NCBI GenBank assembly: GCA_910586475.1
Contig: CAJUHM010000005.1
Span: 1-63,337 of the forward strand
Length of the DNA: 63,337 bases
Direction of reading: 5' to 3'
From: an uncultured Muribaculaceae bacterium
GTDB lineage: Bacteria > Bacteroidota > Bacteroidia > Bacteroidales > Muribaculaceae
Made by a program: the position numbers and the translations under genes. The notes below the pieces were generated by a model. That model was not told where the DNA came from and made no database searches. It saw only the letters and a program-made list of their open reading frames with translations. Below are positions 52,618-62,145 of the stretch, piece after piece (position 1 is the stretch's first letter; each line of letters begins with the position of its first letter).

Positions 52618-54075
52618 ATGACTCTTACAGGTAAATTGTTAACCATTGCAGTTATGGCAGCGTCCGCTTTCGGCGCCAATGCCATGACCGTTTCGCTTGA
52701 TTCATGCCGGGCAATGGCTCTGTCAAACAATAAGAATCTCCGGATGAAGGCGGAGGCTGTGCGTCAGGCCGGTTATCAGAAAGATGAAGCTTTTGCGGCC
52801 TATCTTCCAGCGCTTGATTTCGCGGGCGGATATATGTACAACCAGAAGAATCTGTCCATCTTTGATTCCGACCAGCGACTGCCGGTCCAGACGTTCGACC
52901 TTAAGACTCAGAGCTATCAGTATAATCTGGTGAAAAATCCCGTGACCGGCGAGCCGATCAAAGGTCCTGGAGGCCAGTATATACCGGAGCAGGTGGCTCT
53001 GATTCCGAAAGAGGCGATGGAATTTGATATCCATAATGTCTTTTTCGGTGCCATCACCCTGACCCAGCCGATTTTCATGGGTGGGAAGATTGTGGCGATG
53101 AACAAGATAACAGGCTATGCCGAGGATCTCGCCAGAGCGATGCACAATTCCGAAGCCGAGAATATAATCTATGCCGTCGACGCAGCCTACTGGCAGGTCG
53201 TTTCGCTGAAGGCGAAGCAGAAACTTGCCCGAAGCTATGTTCAGCTTCTTGACACACTCCATTATAATGTCGAGAAGATGGTAGAACAGGGCGTTGCGAC
53301 GCGGAGCGATCTGCTGACGGTCGATGTCAAGCTCAATCAGGCGAACGTGGATCTGACGAAAGTCGACAACGGGCTTGTCCTTTCACGCATGGCGCTTGCA
53401 CAGGTGTGCGGTCTTCCGGTCAACAGCGACCTTCATCTTGAAGACGAGGATATCGAGGTGGCCACTGTCTCGGCGCCTGTCGCGACATCATATAACATGG
53501 AGGATGTCTATGCGCGCCGCCAGGATCTGAGGGCTCTTGAGATCGGAGTGAACATCTATAGCAAACAGGAGGATGTCGTTAAGTCCGACATGCTTCCGAA
53601 AGTGGCGCTTGTCGGGACTTATTCATTCAGCAATCCGAATATGTTCGACGGTTTCAAGAACCGTTTCAACGGAGCGTTCTCGGTAGGCGCGATGGTGACG
53701 ATCCCTATCTGGCACTGGGGTGGCAATTACAATAAATACCGTGCGGCCAAAAGCAAGACGACAATTGCCCGGCTTGAACTTGAGAACGCCAAGGAGATGA
53801 TCGATCTTCAGGTCAGTCAGTCGGCGTTCAAGGCTCAGGAGGCTATGAAAACCTACGAGATGACGGTCAGCAATCTGACCAAGGCCAATGAGAATCTTCG
53901 TCAGGCTAACGTCGGATTCCGGGAGGGTGTCATGACGACAGATAATGTCATGGAGGCCCAGACTGCATGGCTCAAGGCCAATTCCGAAAAGGTCGACGCG
54001 ATGATCGACGTCCATCTCTGCGATGTCTACCTCTCGAAGGTGCTTGGGACTCTTCCCTATCCGACCAGCTATTGA
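52618..54075 (+). CDS. TolC family outer-membrane efflux protein
   Basis: The start is the ATG at 52618, opening a signal peptide (MTLTGKLLTIAVMAAS..., cleavage about residue 21 after A-N-A). The 485-residue product has the two-repeat TolC layout: long helices with LDSCRAMALSNNKNLRMKAEAVR at the start of repeat one, QPIFMGGKIVAMN as the first barrel part, and IPIWHWGGNYNKYRAAKSKT in repeat two. It forms the outer-membrane channel for the HlyD and ABC-2 permease genes that follow, and is unlike the first TolC-type protein at 5.4 kb only in sequence. Confidence 0.92.
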   Translation: MTLTGKLLTIAVMAASAFGANAMTVSLDSCRAMALSNNKNLRMKAEAVRQAGYQKDEAFAAYLPALDFAGGYMYNQKNLSIFDSDQRLPVQTFDLKTQSYQYNLVKNPVTGEPIKGPGGQYIPEQVALIPKEAMEFDIHNVFFGAITLTQPIFMGGKIVAMNKITGYAEDLARAMHNSEAENIIYAVDAAYWQVVSLKAKQKLARSYVQLLDTLHYNVEKMVEQGVATRSDLLTVDVKLNQANVDLTKVDNGLVLSRMALAQVCGLPVNSDLHLEDEDIEVATVSAPVATSYNMEDVYARRQDLRALEIGVNIYSKQEDVVKSDMLPKVALVGTYSFSNPNMFDGFKNRFNGAFSVGAMVTIPIWHWGGNYNKYRAAKSKTTIARLELENAKEMIDLQVSQSAFKAQEAMKTYEMTVSNLTKANENLRQANVGFREGVMTTDNVMEAQTAWLKANSEKVDAMIDVHLCDVYLSKVLGTLPYPTSY

Positions 54076-54145
54076 CCGTCGGAAACGCTCTTTTTGTCTG
54101 AATCAAGGAAAAATAGGAAACAATAAATAAAACAAATCCATTATC

Positions 54146-55159
54146 ATGGCTGAAATTGATAAAACTCCGACTCCGGAACGCCGCGAATCGCGGGTGTTGA
54201 TGTTTTCACTTCTGTTAGTCGTGATCGCGACGGCGGCAATAGCGATCATCGGATTGTTCCTGCTGAAGCCGCCGGCCGAGATCATTGAAGGTCAGGCTGA
54301 AGCCACATCGGTCAGAGTGTCCGGCAAGCTGCCTGGAAGAGTGACCGAAATCTATGTGAAGGAGGGCGACATGGTTAAGAAGGGCGATACGCTGATCCAT
54401 ATCCATTCGTCGTTTGCCGAAGCCAAGCTGATGCAGGCCACCGAGATGAAGAAGGCAGCTGCGGCCCAGAACCGTAAGGTCGATGCCGGAACGCGCTCTC
54501 AGATCGTGCAGGGTGCACGTGATCTGGTGGCACAGGCAGCTGCCGCCCGCGAGATTGCCCAGAAGACTTATGACCGCATGCAGAATCTCTATAACGAGGG
54601 TGTTATGTCGGCACAGAAACGCGATGAGGCAAAGGCTGCCTATGATGCGGCAGTAGCCGGAGAGAAGGCAGCCCAGAGTCAGCTGAGTCTGGCTATGGCG
54701 GGTGCTCAGAACGAGGACAAGGAGAGCGCCGCCGCTATGGTCGGAGTGGCTCAGGGAGGTATCAAGGAGGTCGATGCTGTTCTCGAGGATCAGTATCTGC
54801 TCGCTCCGTGCGACGGTCAGATCGATCAGATCTATCCGGAGCCAGGCGAACTTGTCTCGCTCGGCACTCCGCTCATGACGGTTCTGAAAATCGATGACAA
54901 ATGGGTCACTTTCAATGTCCGCGAAGAAGTGCTCAATGATTTCAAGCTTGGCGACAAGGTCAAGGTCATGATTCCGGCGCTTGACAAGAAAGAGGTCGAT
55001 GTCGAGGTCTACTATGTCCGCGATATGGGTAGCTACGCAACGTGGCGCGCCACGAAGAGCACCGGCCAATGGGACAGCCGCACATTCCAGGTCAAGGCCC
55101 GTCCGACCGAACAGCTCAAGGATCTTCGTCCGGGCATGACGGTTGTCTACCGTCCGTAG
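54146..55159 (+). CDS. HlyD family secretion adaptor
   Basis: The 337-residue protein has one N-terminal membrane helix (about 18-40) and a periplasmic body. Motifs are VSGKLPGRVTEIYVKEGDMVKKGD (about 60-83) and LAPCDGQIDQIYPEPGELV (about 212-230), the two halves of the lipoyl-like domain. They flank a long helical hairpin (about 85-210) rich in Ala/Gln/Lys. A beta-barrel part follows and ends in LRPGMTVVYRP. It is anchored by the helix, not by a lipid. It bridges the ABC-2 permeases and the TolC protein. Confidence 0.92.
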   Translation: MAEIDKTPTPERRESRVLMFSLLLVVIATAAIAIIGLFLLKPPAEIIEGQAEATSVRVSGKLPGRVTEIYVKEGDMVKKGDTLIHIHSSFAEAKLMQATEMKKAAAAQNRKVDAGTRSQIVQGARDLVAQAAAAREIAQKTYDRMQNLYNEGVMSAQKRDEAKAAYDAAVAGEKAAQSQLSLAMAGAQNEDKESAAAMVGVAQGGIKEVDAVLEDQYLLAPCDGQIDQIYPEPGELVSLGTPLMTVLKIDDKWVTFNVREEVLNDFKLGDKVKVMIPALDKKEVDVEVYYVRDMGSYATWRATKSTGQWDSRTFQVKARPTEQLKDLRPGMTVVYRP

Positions 55160-55211
55160 ACACGGTCGAATGAAAAATGATTATCGTTAGGTTATTAAAT
55201 TCTGCTTATCA

Positions 55212-56378
55212 GTGTCACTCAGATATTTAAAACAATCTCTTTCGGATGGCGTCAGAACTCTGGTTTCCCGGCGTGTCTATCTGATATGCCTGATTGTCGT
55301 CCCGATTCTGACAACTCTCTTTTTCATTGACATGATGGATGAGGGATTGCCGCTGAGGGTTCCGTCGGCGATCGTCGATCTGGACCAGTCGCCGCTGTCG
55401 CGACAGGTGACGCGGTCGCTGCAGGCCTCGGAGCTGACGGACATAAATGAGAAGGCGGAATCCTATCATGCGGCAATGGAGCAGGTTCGATCGGGAAAGG
55501 TCTATGGCTTTTTCAGGATTCCGGAAGACTTCCAGAAGGACGCTGTCAGCGGCCGCACGCCGACAATCAGCTACTACTGCAACCTGACCTACTTCGTTCC
55601 GGGTTCGCTCATGTTCAAGGGCTTCAAGACGATTGCCGTTACGACGGCCGGGGGAATCGTGCAGACAACGCTTGTCTCGGCCGGAATGCCTGAGGCTGTG
55701 GTGTCGACGATGATCCAGCCGATGACGGTTCAGACCCAGGCGATCGGTAATCCCTGGATGAACTATAACTATTATCTGACGAATTCCTTTATACCGGGAA
55801 TGGTCGCACTGATGGTCGCACTGGTGACGGCCTATACGATCTGCGATGAGATCAAGCGCCGCAATTCGCGCAGGTGGCTCAGCCGTGCGGGCGATTCGAT
55901 TGTAGTTGCTCTTGCGGGCAAGCTTTTCCCGCAGACGGTCATTGAAATCTGTGTGGGTCTTGCCTGTCAGGGGATCATGTTCGGATTCTATCATTTTCCG
56001 CTGAACTGTCCGGTCTGGCACATGGTGCTTGCGATGGTCATGATGGTCATAGCGTCGCAGGCTTTCGCAGTCACGATCTGCTGCCTGATCACAAATCTGC
56101 GTCTGTCGGTCAGTCTCTGCGCTCTGACGGGGATTCTCGCGTTTTCTCTGGCTGCTTTCTCGTTTCCGGTCACCAGCATGTATCCGCCGGTTGCGGCGTT
56201 CAGCTACATTCTTCCGGTTTGCTATTATTTCCTGATCTATATCGATCAGGCGCTTAACGGGATTCCGCTTTACTATTCCCGCATGTATTATATCGCTCTC
56301 GCCATTTTCCCGCTCGTTCCGTTAGGTCTGCTCTGGCGTCTTAAACGGAGAATGAAGCAGATGGTCTATCTGCCCTGA
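55212..56378 (+). CDS. ABC-2 type transporter permease (YhhJ-like), first of two
   Basis: The 388-residue product starts with GTG (55212) as the first possible start after the HlyD gene. It has one N-terminal membrane helix (about 20-38), a large periplasmic loop (about 45-175) and five helices in the C-terminal half (about 195-370), the layout of the ABC-2 exporter permease family. PVTSMYPPVAAFSYILPVCYY (about 318-338) is a typical late segment. The operon encodes two such permeases but no nucleotide-binding subunit. The substrate is unknown. Confidence 0.9.
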   Translation: MSLRYLKQSLSDGVRTLVSRRVYLICLIVVPILTTLFFIDMMDEGLPLRVPSAIVDLDQSPLSRQVTRSLQASELTDINEKAESYHAAMEQVRSGKVYGFFRIPEDFQKDAVSGRTPTISYYCNLTYFVPGSLMFKGFKTIAVTTAGGIVQTTLVSAGMPEAVVSTMIQPMTVQTQAIGNPWMNYNYYLTNSFIPGMVALMVALVTAYTICDEIKRRNSRRWLSRAGDSIVVALAGKLFPQTVIEICVGLACQGIMFGFYHFPLNCPVWHMVLAMVMMVIASQAFAVTICCLITNLRLSVSLCALTGILAFSLAAFSFPVTSMYPPVAAFSYILPVCYYFLIYIDQALNGIPLYYSRMYYIALAIFPLVPLGLLWRLKRRMKQMVYLP

Positions 56379-56425
56379 TCCGACGGGGATCTGACAGTGT
56401 GGCAACAACCCGAACACTCACAATC

Positions 56426-57634
56426 ATGAAACGAATCTTCTCAGGCATATCGGCAACGGCGACAACTCTGTTAAGGGTGTGGCGGCGGGAGTTTTATCTC
56501 GTCTTCCATGACCTGGGTGTCTTGCTTTTCTTTTTCTTCCTGACGCTGGCCTATCCGGTCATCTACACAATTATCTACAATCAGGAGGTGATCAAGGATA
56601 TTCCGATCGCGGTGGTCGACAATTCGCGCACGGTTTCGAGCCGTGAGCTGACACGTATGATTGACGCGACGGAGGGAATCGAGGTCTATGATTATGCTTC
56701 GAACCTGCATGAGGCCCGCATAATGGAGAATGAACATAAGGTCTACGGGATTCTTGAGATTCCGGGTGATTATGACCGTCGCCTCGGTCGCGGCGAGCAG
56801 GGAGTCGTCGTGTTTTATTCGGACATGTCACTTCTGCTCCGCTACCGCACGTTTCTTTCGGCTCTGACTGATGTTCAGCTGGCAGCCGGAGCGGATATCC
56901 GGCAGGAGAACATCAGCCGGCTTGGTCTTGCTTCTGATGGAATGGGCGGTCTGCCGGTGGAAAACGAGGCGTTTCTGCTCGGAGACCCGACACAGGGTTT
57001 TGCGTCGTTCATCATGCCGGGAGTGCTTGTGCTGATTCTGCAGCAGAGCATGCTTCTTGGCGTCACGATGCTTGCGGCAGGGATCAAGGAGCGTCGCCGC
57101 CGTTTCGGCGGGATCGATCCTGAAACTGTTCCGGCCGGTCCGATGACCACGATCTGGGGCAAGACACTCTGTTATCTGACGCTCTATCTGCCGGTCTGCG
57201 TCTATGTGCTCGATGTCGTGCCGATGTTGTTCAGCCTTCCCCATATCGGTGATTTCCGCGAGATGTTTCTCTATATCTTTCCGATGCTTGTCGCTACGGC
57301 ATTTCTGGGACAGACGATCAGTGTTTTTGTCACTGAACGCGAGAGCTCGATGCTTGTCATTGTGTTTACATCGGTGATCTTCTTGTTCCTCAGCGGTCTT
57401 ACATGGCCGCGGTATGCGATGAACGATCTCTGGACGTGGATAGGCAATGCTGTCCCTGCGACATGGGGAATCGAGGGCTTTATCCGGATGAATTCGAATG
57501 GCTCTCCGCTGTGGGAGCAGAGTCATCCCTATACGATGCTGTGGATTCTCGCGGGAATCTATATGGTCTCGGCCTATCTTGTCGCGAGGTTTAGCCTTCC
57601 GTCGCGTCGGACACGTCTGCGCGACAGTGTCTGA
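56426..57634 (+). CDS. ABC-2 type transporter permease, second of two
   Basis: This roughly 402-residue protein is a paralogue of the preceding permease with the same layout: an N-terminal helix (about 25-45), a periplasmic loop (about 50-210), then five helices with PGVLVLILQQSMLLGVTMLAAGIKERR and FLFLSGLTWPRYAM. The start is the ATG at 56426; a GTG at 56399 is in frame with a G-rich stretch upstream and cannot be excluded. The two permeases may pair as a heterodimer. It ends one base before the convergent DUF4491 gene, leaving no room for a separate terminator. Confidence 0.9.
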   Translation: MKRIFSGISATATTLLRVWRREFYLVFHDLGVLLFFFFLTLAYPVIYTIIYNQEVIKDIPIAVVDNSRTVSSRELTRMIDATEGIEVYDYASNLHEARIMENEHKVYGILEIPGDYDRRLGRGEQGVVVFYSDMSLLLRYRTFLSALTDVQLAAGADIRQENISRLGLASDGMGGLPVENEAFLLGDPTQGFASFIMPGVLVLILQQSMLLGVTMLAAGIKERRRRFGGIDPETVPAGPMTTIWGKTLCYLTLYLPVCVYVLDVVPMLFSLPHIGDFREMFLYIFPMLVATAFLGQTISVFVTERESSMLVIVFTSVIFLFLSGLTWPRYAMNDLWTWIGNAVPATWGIEGFIRMNSNGSPLWEQSHPYTMLWILAGIYMVSAYLVARFSLPSRRTRLRDSV

Positions 57635-57635
57635 C

Positions 57636-57953
57636 TCATTTGCGGCCGGTCTTGCGTTTAGGATTTGCGGGAAACCATCCGCGTGCGACCCGCTGTTCCT
57701 GCTCAGAGATTTCGAGAATTGACCAGAAGCATGTGAAGGCGAGCACTCCGAGCAGGGTCGACCAGATAACGTCGGCTACGAGGTAGGATGATATGCCGGC
57801 CGCAATTCCTGCGACAAGAAAGGCCCAGCGGCATCCGAGTCCGAAATAGTAGTGGGATTTGATGACGATGGGGTGGAAGATCCCGATGATGAGAAAGGTC
57901 AGGAGGCCGATTGTAAGGCCGAGAAGTCCATGTTCTGAGAGTATCTGTGTCAT
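57636..57953 (-). CDS. DUF4491 membrane protein
   Basis: The start is the ATG at 57953 (MTQILSEHGLLGL), giving a 105-residue protein with three hydrophobic segments. Family signatures are LTFLIIGIFHPIVIKSHYYFG (about 13-33), STLLGVLAFTCFWSILEISEQEQRV and a conserved end GWFPANPKRK. DUF4491 proteins are small Bacteroidota inner-membrane proteins of unknown role. It ends the minus-strand group with the TPM gene (40-base gap) and polA. Confidence 0.88.
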   Translation of the reverse strand: MTQILSEHGLLGLTIGLLTFLIIGIFHPIVIKSHYYFGLGCRWAFLVAGIAAGISSYLVADVIWSTLLGVLAFTCFWSILEISEQEQRVARGWFPANPKRKTGRK

Positions 57954-57993
57954 GTTTAGTCTGTATGGTCTGTTAGGGATTGTCGAAGGAGGC

Positions 57994-59250
57994 CTACCAG
58001 CTTCCGGTTGCGCCCCCGCCGCCGAAGCTTCCTCCGCCGAATGATCCGCCAGAGAAGCCGCCTCCGCCTCCACTTCCGAAACCACCGCCACCTGAGCCTA
58101 TGATGACTACCGGCGCGGCGAGTTTTGCAATCTGATACGGGACGCGTCGAGTGTGGCCGCAGTTTTGGCATACGTAGATGCGTTCTCCGGCGCCTGCACG
58201 GGTTGTTGTCGGTGCGATGACTGTGCGGTTGCTGACGAGGCGCGAGGCTCGTGTGCCGCAGTTCTCGCATTGCTGGAGGCCGGATTTTTTGTTGATGTAT
58301 GGGATTACGTCTTTTTCGCCGCATTGCGGGCATAGCCAGACGTCGTAGTCGACGGAGTCGAGCTGTTCCTCGCGGTCCTGTGCTGGGGTGAGGTAGAGGT
58401 TGTCGGTCTTTTCATCGAGTTTGTTCATCCGGTGGGTGCAGTTTGGACAGCTGCGCGGATGATTCCGGAGCCTGTTCATCAGAAATAAGCAAAGAAGTAA
58501 TGCCGGGAGCGGTAGCCCGAGTCCGAGGAATGAGAGGAATAGAGCGACTGGTTTCAGGCTGTTGAGTTCGTCGTAGCGGACTGTTTCTTCTTTCCGGCGG
58601 TTGGCGACGTAGCTTCTTATGACGAGAAACAGCATTATGATTCCTGCTACCGCACCGAATCCGGCCATCAGTCCGAGTATGTCGAAGTCATCTTCGCCGG
58701 CGGCTGCTTTGTCGGGGATGGCGGAGCGGAGTTCTTCGGCGTAGCGGGGGTCGGTCAGAACGCGGCATACGGCAGCGGTTGCAGCCATGATGCCGCCGTC
58801 GTAGTCGCCCTGTCTGAAGTAGGGGATTGCGTCGTCGCGTATGATGCGGTTGCATACAATGTCGGGGAGAACTCCTTCGGCGCCTTTGCCGGGGGCTATT
58901 GTTATTTTCCGACGGTCTGTCACGAGAAGGATGATGACGCCGTTGTCTTTGTCGGCTTTTCCGACGCCCCATTTCTCACCGAGGGCTACGGCGAAGTCGA
59001 TAAGTTCGTATTTTTCGGGGATGTCTGACAGGGCGATGACAACCGGTTCGGCGGATGTGGCTTTCCAGGTGTGTGAGATCATGGCGTCGAGGGAGTCGAC
59101 GCATGCCTGGGAGAGGATGTTGTCGGGGTTGCTGACGAACCGTGTGCTGTCAGCTACGTGGACGTTCGGGACATTGTCGATGTCTGTCGGCGCGCAGATG
59201 GCGCATAGAGATATCAGGCAGACCAATAGAATAAGGAAGTGTCGTTTCAT
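57994..59250 (-). CDS. Secreted/membrane TPM-domain protein with zinc-ribbon-like region and Gly-rich tail
   Basis: The 418-residue product has a signal peptide (about 1-19, ending C-A-I-C-A). A TPM domain (TLP18.3/Psb32/MOLO-1 type, about 30-165) follows: RFVSNPDNILSQACVDSLDAMI, WGVGKADKDNGVIILLV and GKGAEGVLPDI. Two membrane helices come next (about 192-212, 235-258). A cytoplasmic part has eight Cys as CxxC pairs (CPNC, CPQC, CENC, CQNC, about 267-360), probably rubredoxin-like zinc knuckles. The end is Gly/Ser/Phe-rich (GGGGFSGGSFGGGSFGGGGATGSW). TPM proteins have been linked to photosystem repair and phosphatase activity elsewhere; the role here is unknown. Confidence 0.85.
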   Translation of the reverse strand: MKRHFLILLVCLISLCAICAPTDIDNVPNVHVADSTRFVSNPDNILSQACVDSLDAMISHTWKATSAEPVVIALSDIPEKYELIDFAVALGEKWGVGKADKDNGVIILLVTDRRKITIAPGKGAEGVLPDIVCNRIIRDDAIPYFRQGDYDGGIMAATAAVCRVLTDPRYAEELRSAIPDKAAAGEDDFDILGLMAGFGAVAGIIMLFLVIRSYVANRRKEETVRYDELNSLKPVALFLSFLGLGLPLPALLLCLFLMNRLRNHPRSCPNCTHRMNKLDEKTDNLYLTPAQDREEQLDSVDYDVWLCPQCGEKDVIPYINKKSGLQQCENCGTRASRLVSNRTVIAPTTTRAGAGERIYVCQNCGHTRRVPYQIAKLAAPVVIIGSGGGGFGSGGGGGFSGGSFGGGSFGGGGATGSW

Positions 59251-59265
59251 TCCAATAGGGGGGTG

Positions 59266-62034
59266 TCAATGGGCTTCGAGCCAGTTTTTACCTGTTCCTA
59301 CCGAGACTTCGAGGGGAACTTTTGCAGAGAAAGCGGATTCCATCCGGCGGACGACGAGTTCTTTTATCAGTTCGATCTCTTCGGGAACAACGTTGAAGAT
59401 CAGTTCGTCGTGGACCTGCATGATCATTCTTGATCTGAGTCCCCGTGAGGCGATCTCGTTGAAGATGTCGATCATGGCGATCTTAATAATGTCGGCAGCC
59501 GATCCCTGGAGCGGTGCGTTTATGGCGTTTCGTTCGGCATAGCCTCGAACGACTGCCGAGCGGCTGTCGATGTCGGGAAGCATTCGTTTGCGGCCTTTGA
59601 CGGTCTGTACGTAGCGCAGTTCGCGAGCGGTTTCGATGCTCCTATCCATGTAGTTTTTGACTTCGGGGTAGGTTCGGAAATATCCGGTGATCAGGTCTTT
59701 GGCCTCGCTTCGCGGGATTGCGAGCCGTTCGGAGAGTCCGAAGGCCGAGATTCCGTAGATTATTCCGAAGTTTGCAGTTTTTGCAGCGCGTCGCTGGTCG
59801 TCGGTCACTTCGTCGATCGGAATGTGGTTTATTTTCGCGGCAGTCGCGCGATGGATGTCGGCCCCGGAGAGGAAGGCTTCGATCATTGCGGGGTCGCCGG
59901 AAAGGTGGGCCATCAGCCGCAGTTCGATCTGCGAGTAGTCGGCGGAGAGGAGTATGTCGCCGGGGTCGGGGATGAATGCGCGTCGGATTTCGCGTCCGTC
60001 GTCGGATCTGACGGGAATGTTCTGGAGGTTGGGGTTTGTTGAGGAGATTCGTCCCGTTGCCGTCACGGTCTGGTTGTAGGAGGTGTGGATCTTTCCGGTC
60101 GCGGGGTTGACCATTTCGGGGAGGGCGTTGATGTATGTTGCGAGGAGTTTTCGCAGCGCTCTGATCTTCAGGATCAGATCGACGATTTCGTGGGAGTCGC
60201 GGTATTTCTCAAGGATCTCTTCGGTTGTCGAGTAGGCACCTCTTTTTGTCCGCTTCGCTTTGGGGTCGATTTTGAGTCTTTCGAAGATTACTTCTCCGAC
60301 CTGAAGGGGAGATGCGATGTTGAAGCGGCTTCCTGCCAGTTCGAAGACGCGGTCTTCCATGTCAGTTAGGCGGGCGGTGTAGGCCTGTGAGAGTTTTGCG
60401 AGTTCAGGGGAGTCGATGCGAACGCCGGTCCACTCCATTTCGGCAAGCACGCGTATCAGCGGCAGTTCGATGTCGGTCAGAAGAGGCGCGAGGCCGCTGG
60501 ATCTGATTTCTTCGATCAGGCTGTCTTTGAGCTGGAGCGCGATGTCGGCTCGTTCGGCGGCACGACGGACGGCTTCGTCGGGAGAGGCTTCTTTTTTGCC
60601 TTCCGGTGGCATCATTTCGTAGCCGAGGCTGGATAGCGCGAGCTTGTCGGCGTCGTGTTTCATCTCGGGGGAAATGAGGTAGTGGGCAACTCCGGTGTCG
60701 AAATATGCTGCTCTGAATTCAATCCCGATGCGCTTGAGCAGTATGTAGTCGCGTTTGATGTCGGTTGACACTATTTCCGGGCCTTCGGCAGCGAAGAGAG
60801 GCGACAGGATTGCGGCGGTTTCTTCGAGCGGGTGACCGGCAAGCGGGATGTAGACGGCTTCGTTGCGGCCGGAGGCTATTGCGATACCGCGTAGGCGTGC
60901 TGTCATCGCGTCCGGTCCGAATGCGTCGACGGCAATTCCGACGGTGGGTTTTGCGGCGGCTTTTCGGATTGCTTCGTCGGCATTCCGAGGCGATGTGGCG
61001 GCGTGATAGTGAGGGTGGCGGGTCGCAATCGATTCGAGGACGAGAACGGGAGCCGCAGATGCATCGGGGTCAGGGAGGTCGAAGAGTGATCCGATAGTCC
61101 CCGGGGTGTTAGTCGCGGGGGCTGTCTCGCGCTCACTGCCGATCCGGTCGGGATAGCTCTGGCGCAGGCGGGTGATGAAAGTCCGGAATTCGAGTTTCCG
61201 GTAGATTTCCAGCAGGTTTTCGACGTCGAGTTCTTTTCTGATGAGCGAGTCTGGGGTGATGTCGCCGAGAGGGACGTCGGTCTTTATTGTCACGAGCCAT
61301 TTCGATAGTCGTATCAGATCGGCGTTGTCTTCAATTTTGTGGCGTACGGCGCCTTTCAGATCGGCGGTGTGCAGAAGGAGATTTTCGACAGAGTCCCACT
61401 GTGCGATGAGTTTGGTCGCGGTTTTTTCTCCAACGCCCGGGCATCCGGGCACGTTGTCGCTGGCGTCTCCTTCAAGAGCGAGAAGGTCGATCACCTGAGA
61501 GGGTCTCGCGATTCCATAGCGTTCGCATATCTGTTGCGGTCCTCTGATTTCGAATCCTTCTCCGCGCAGTGCGGGCCGGTACATGAATACGGAGTCAGTG
61601 ACGAGCTGGCCGTAGTCTTTGTCGGGGGTCATCATATAGGTCATGAAGCCCGCTTTCTCGGCCGCTCTCGAGAGTGTTCCAATTACGTCGTCGGCTTCGT
61701 AGCCCTGAATCTCGATTGCCGGAATGCGATATGCTTCGAGGATCTGCTTGATGTATGGGATGGATTCAGTTATGTCCTCGGGCTGTTTGTCGCGCTGTGC
61801 CTTGTAGTCTGGATATTCGTTGTGGCGGAATGTCTGTCCGCCTTTCGGGTCGAAACATACGGCTATGTGGGTCGGGTTTTCTTTTTTCAGGATTTCGTCG
61901 AGAGTGTTGCAGAATCCGAAGATCGCTGAAGTGTTGAATCCGCCCGATGTTACGCGTGGAGAGCGAATCAGAGCGTAGTAGGCGCGATAAATCAGCGCGT
62001 AAGCGTCGAGGAGGAAAAGCCGGGGTTGGTCCAT
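59266..62034 (-). CDS. polA: DNA polymerase I with degenerate proofreading motif
   Basis: Pol I fills gaps and replaces primers. The 922-residue product has a 5'-nuclease domain (about 1-290: FLLDAYALIYRAYYAL, HNEYPDYKAQR, GDASDNVPGCPGVG), a 3'-5' exonuclease-fold domain (about 345-500) and a family A polymerase domain (about 520-922). Motif A is DYSQIELR (about 699-706), motif B RRAAKTANFGIIYG (about 748-761) and motif C VHDEL (about 880). In the exonuclease part the usual D-x-E of motif I reads VDAFGPD, so Asp370 is kept but the Glu is lost; Asp429 and Asp446 remain. Proofreading is thus probably weak or absent. Confidence 0.95.
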   Translation of the reverse strand: MDQPRLFLLDAYALIYRAYYALIRSPRVTSGGFNTSAIFGFCNTLDEILKKENPTHIAVCFDPKGGQTFRHNEYPDYKAQRDKQPEDITESIPYIKQILEAYRIPAIEIQGYEADDVIGTLSRAAEKAGFMTYMMTPDKDYGQLVTDSVFMYRPALRGEGFEIRGPQQICERYGIARPSQVIDLLALEGDASDNVPGCPGVGEKTATKLIAQWDSVENLLLHTADLKGAVRHKIEDNADLIRLSKWLVTIKTDVPLGDITPDSLIRKELDVENLLEIYRKLEFRTFITRLRQSYPDRIGSERETAPATNTPGTIGSLFDLPDPDASAAPVLVLESIATRHPHYHAATSPRNADEAIRKAAAKPTVGIAVDAFGPDAMTARLRGIAIASGRNEAVYIPLAGHPLEETAAILSPLFAAEGPEIVSTDIKRDYILLKRIGIEFRAAYFDTGVAHYLISPEMKHDADKLALSSLGYEMMPPEGKKEASPDEAVRRAAERADIALQLKDSLIEEIRSSGLAPLLTDIELPLIRVLAEMEWTGVRIDSPELAKLSQAYTARLTDMEDRVFELAGSRFNIASPLQVGEVIFERLKIDPKAKRTKRGAYSTTEEILEKYRDSHEIVDLILKIRALRKLLATYINALPEMVNPATGKIHTSYNQTVTATGRISSTNPNLQNIPVRSDDGREIRRAFIPDPGDILLSADYSQIELRLMAHLSGDPAMIEAFLSGADIHRATAAKINHIPIDEVTDDQRRAAKTANFGIIYGISAFGLSERLAIPRSEAKDLITGYFRTYPEVKNYMDRSIETARELRYVQTVKGRKRMLPDIDSRSAVVRGYAERNAINAPLQGSAADIIKIAMIDIFNEIASRGLRSRMIMQVHDELIFNVVPEEIELIKELVVRRMESAFSAKVPLEVSVGTGKNWLEAH

Positions 62035-62117
62035 AGGAATTGCAACGAATTATTTGAATTTAAAAGTAAAATTACGCAAATAATCACAATTGTTGGCAAT
62101 CTTAACTGACTTTTTTG

Positions 62118-62125
62118 TAAATTTG
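62118..62125 (+). promoter_or_regulatory. -7 box of the polyprenyl synthase promoter
   Basis: TAAATTTG matches TAnnTTTG and lies 21 bases upstream of the ATG; TTG at 62093-62095, 22 bases before the box, is a plausible -33. A divergent TAATTTTA-type box for polA lies at 62067-62074. Confidence 0.6.
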
Positions 62126-62145
62126 CAGTCGTTATCAACCAAGCA

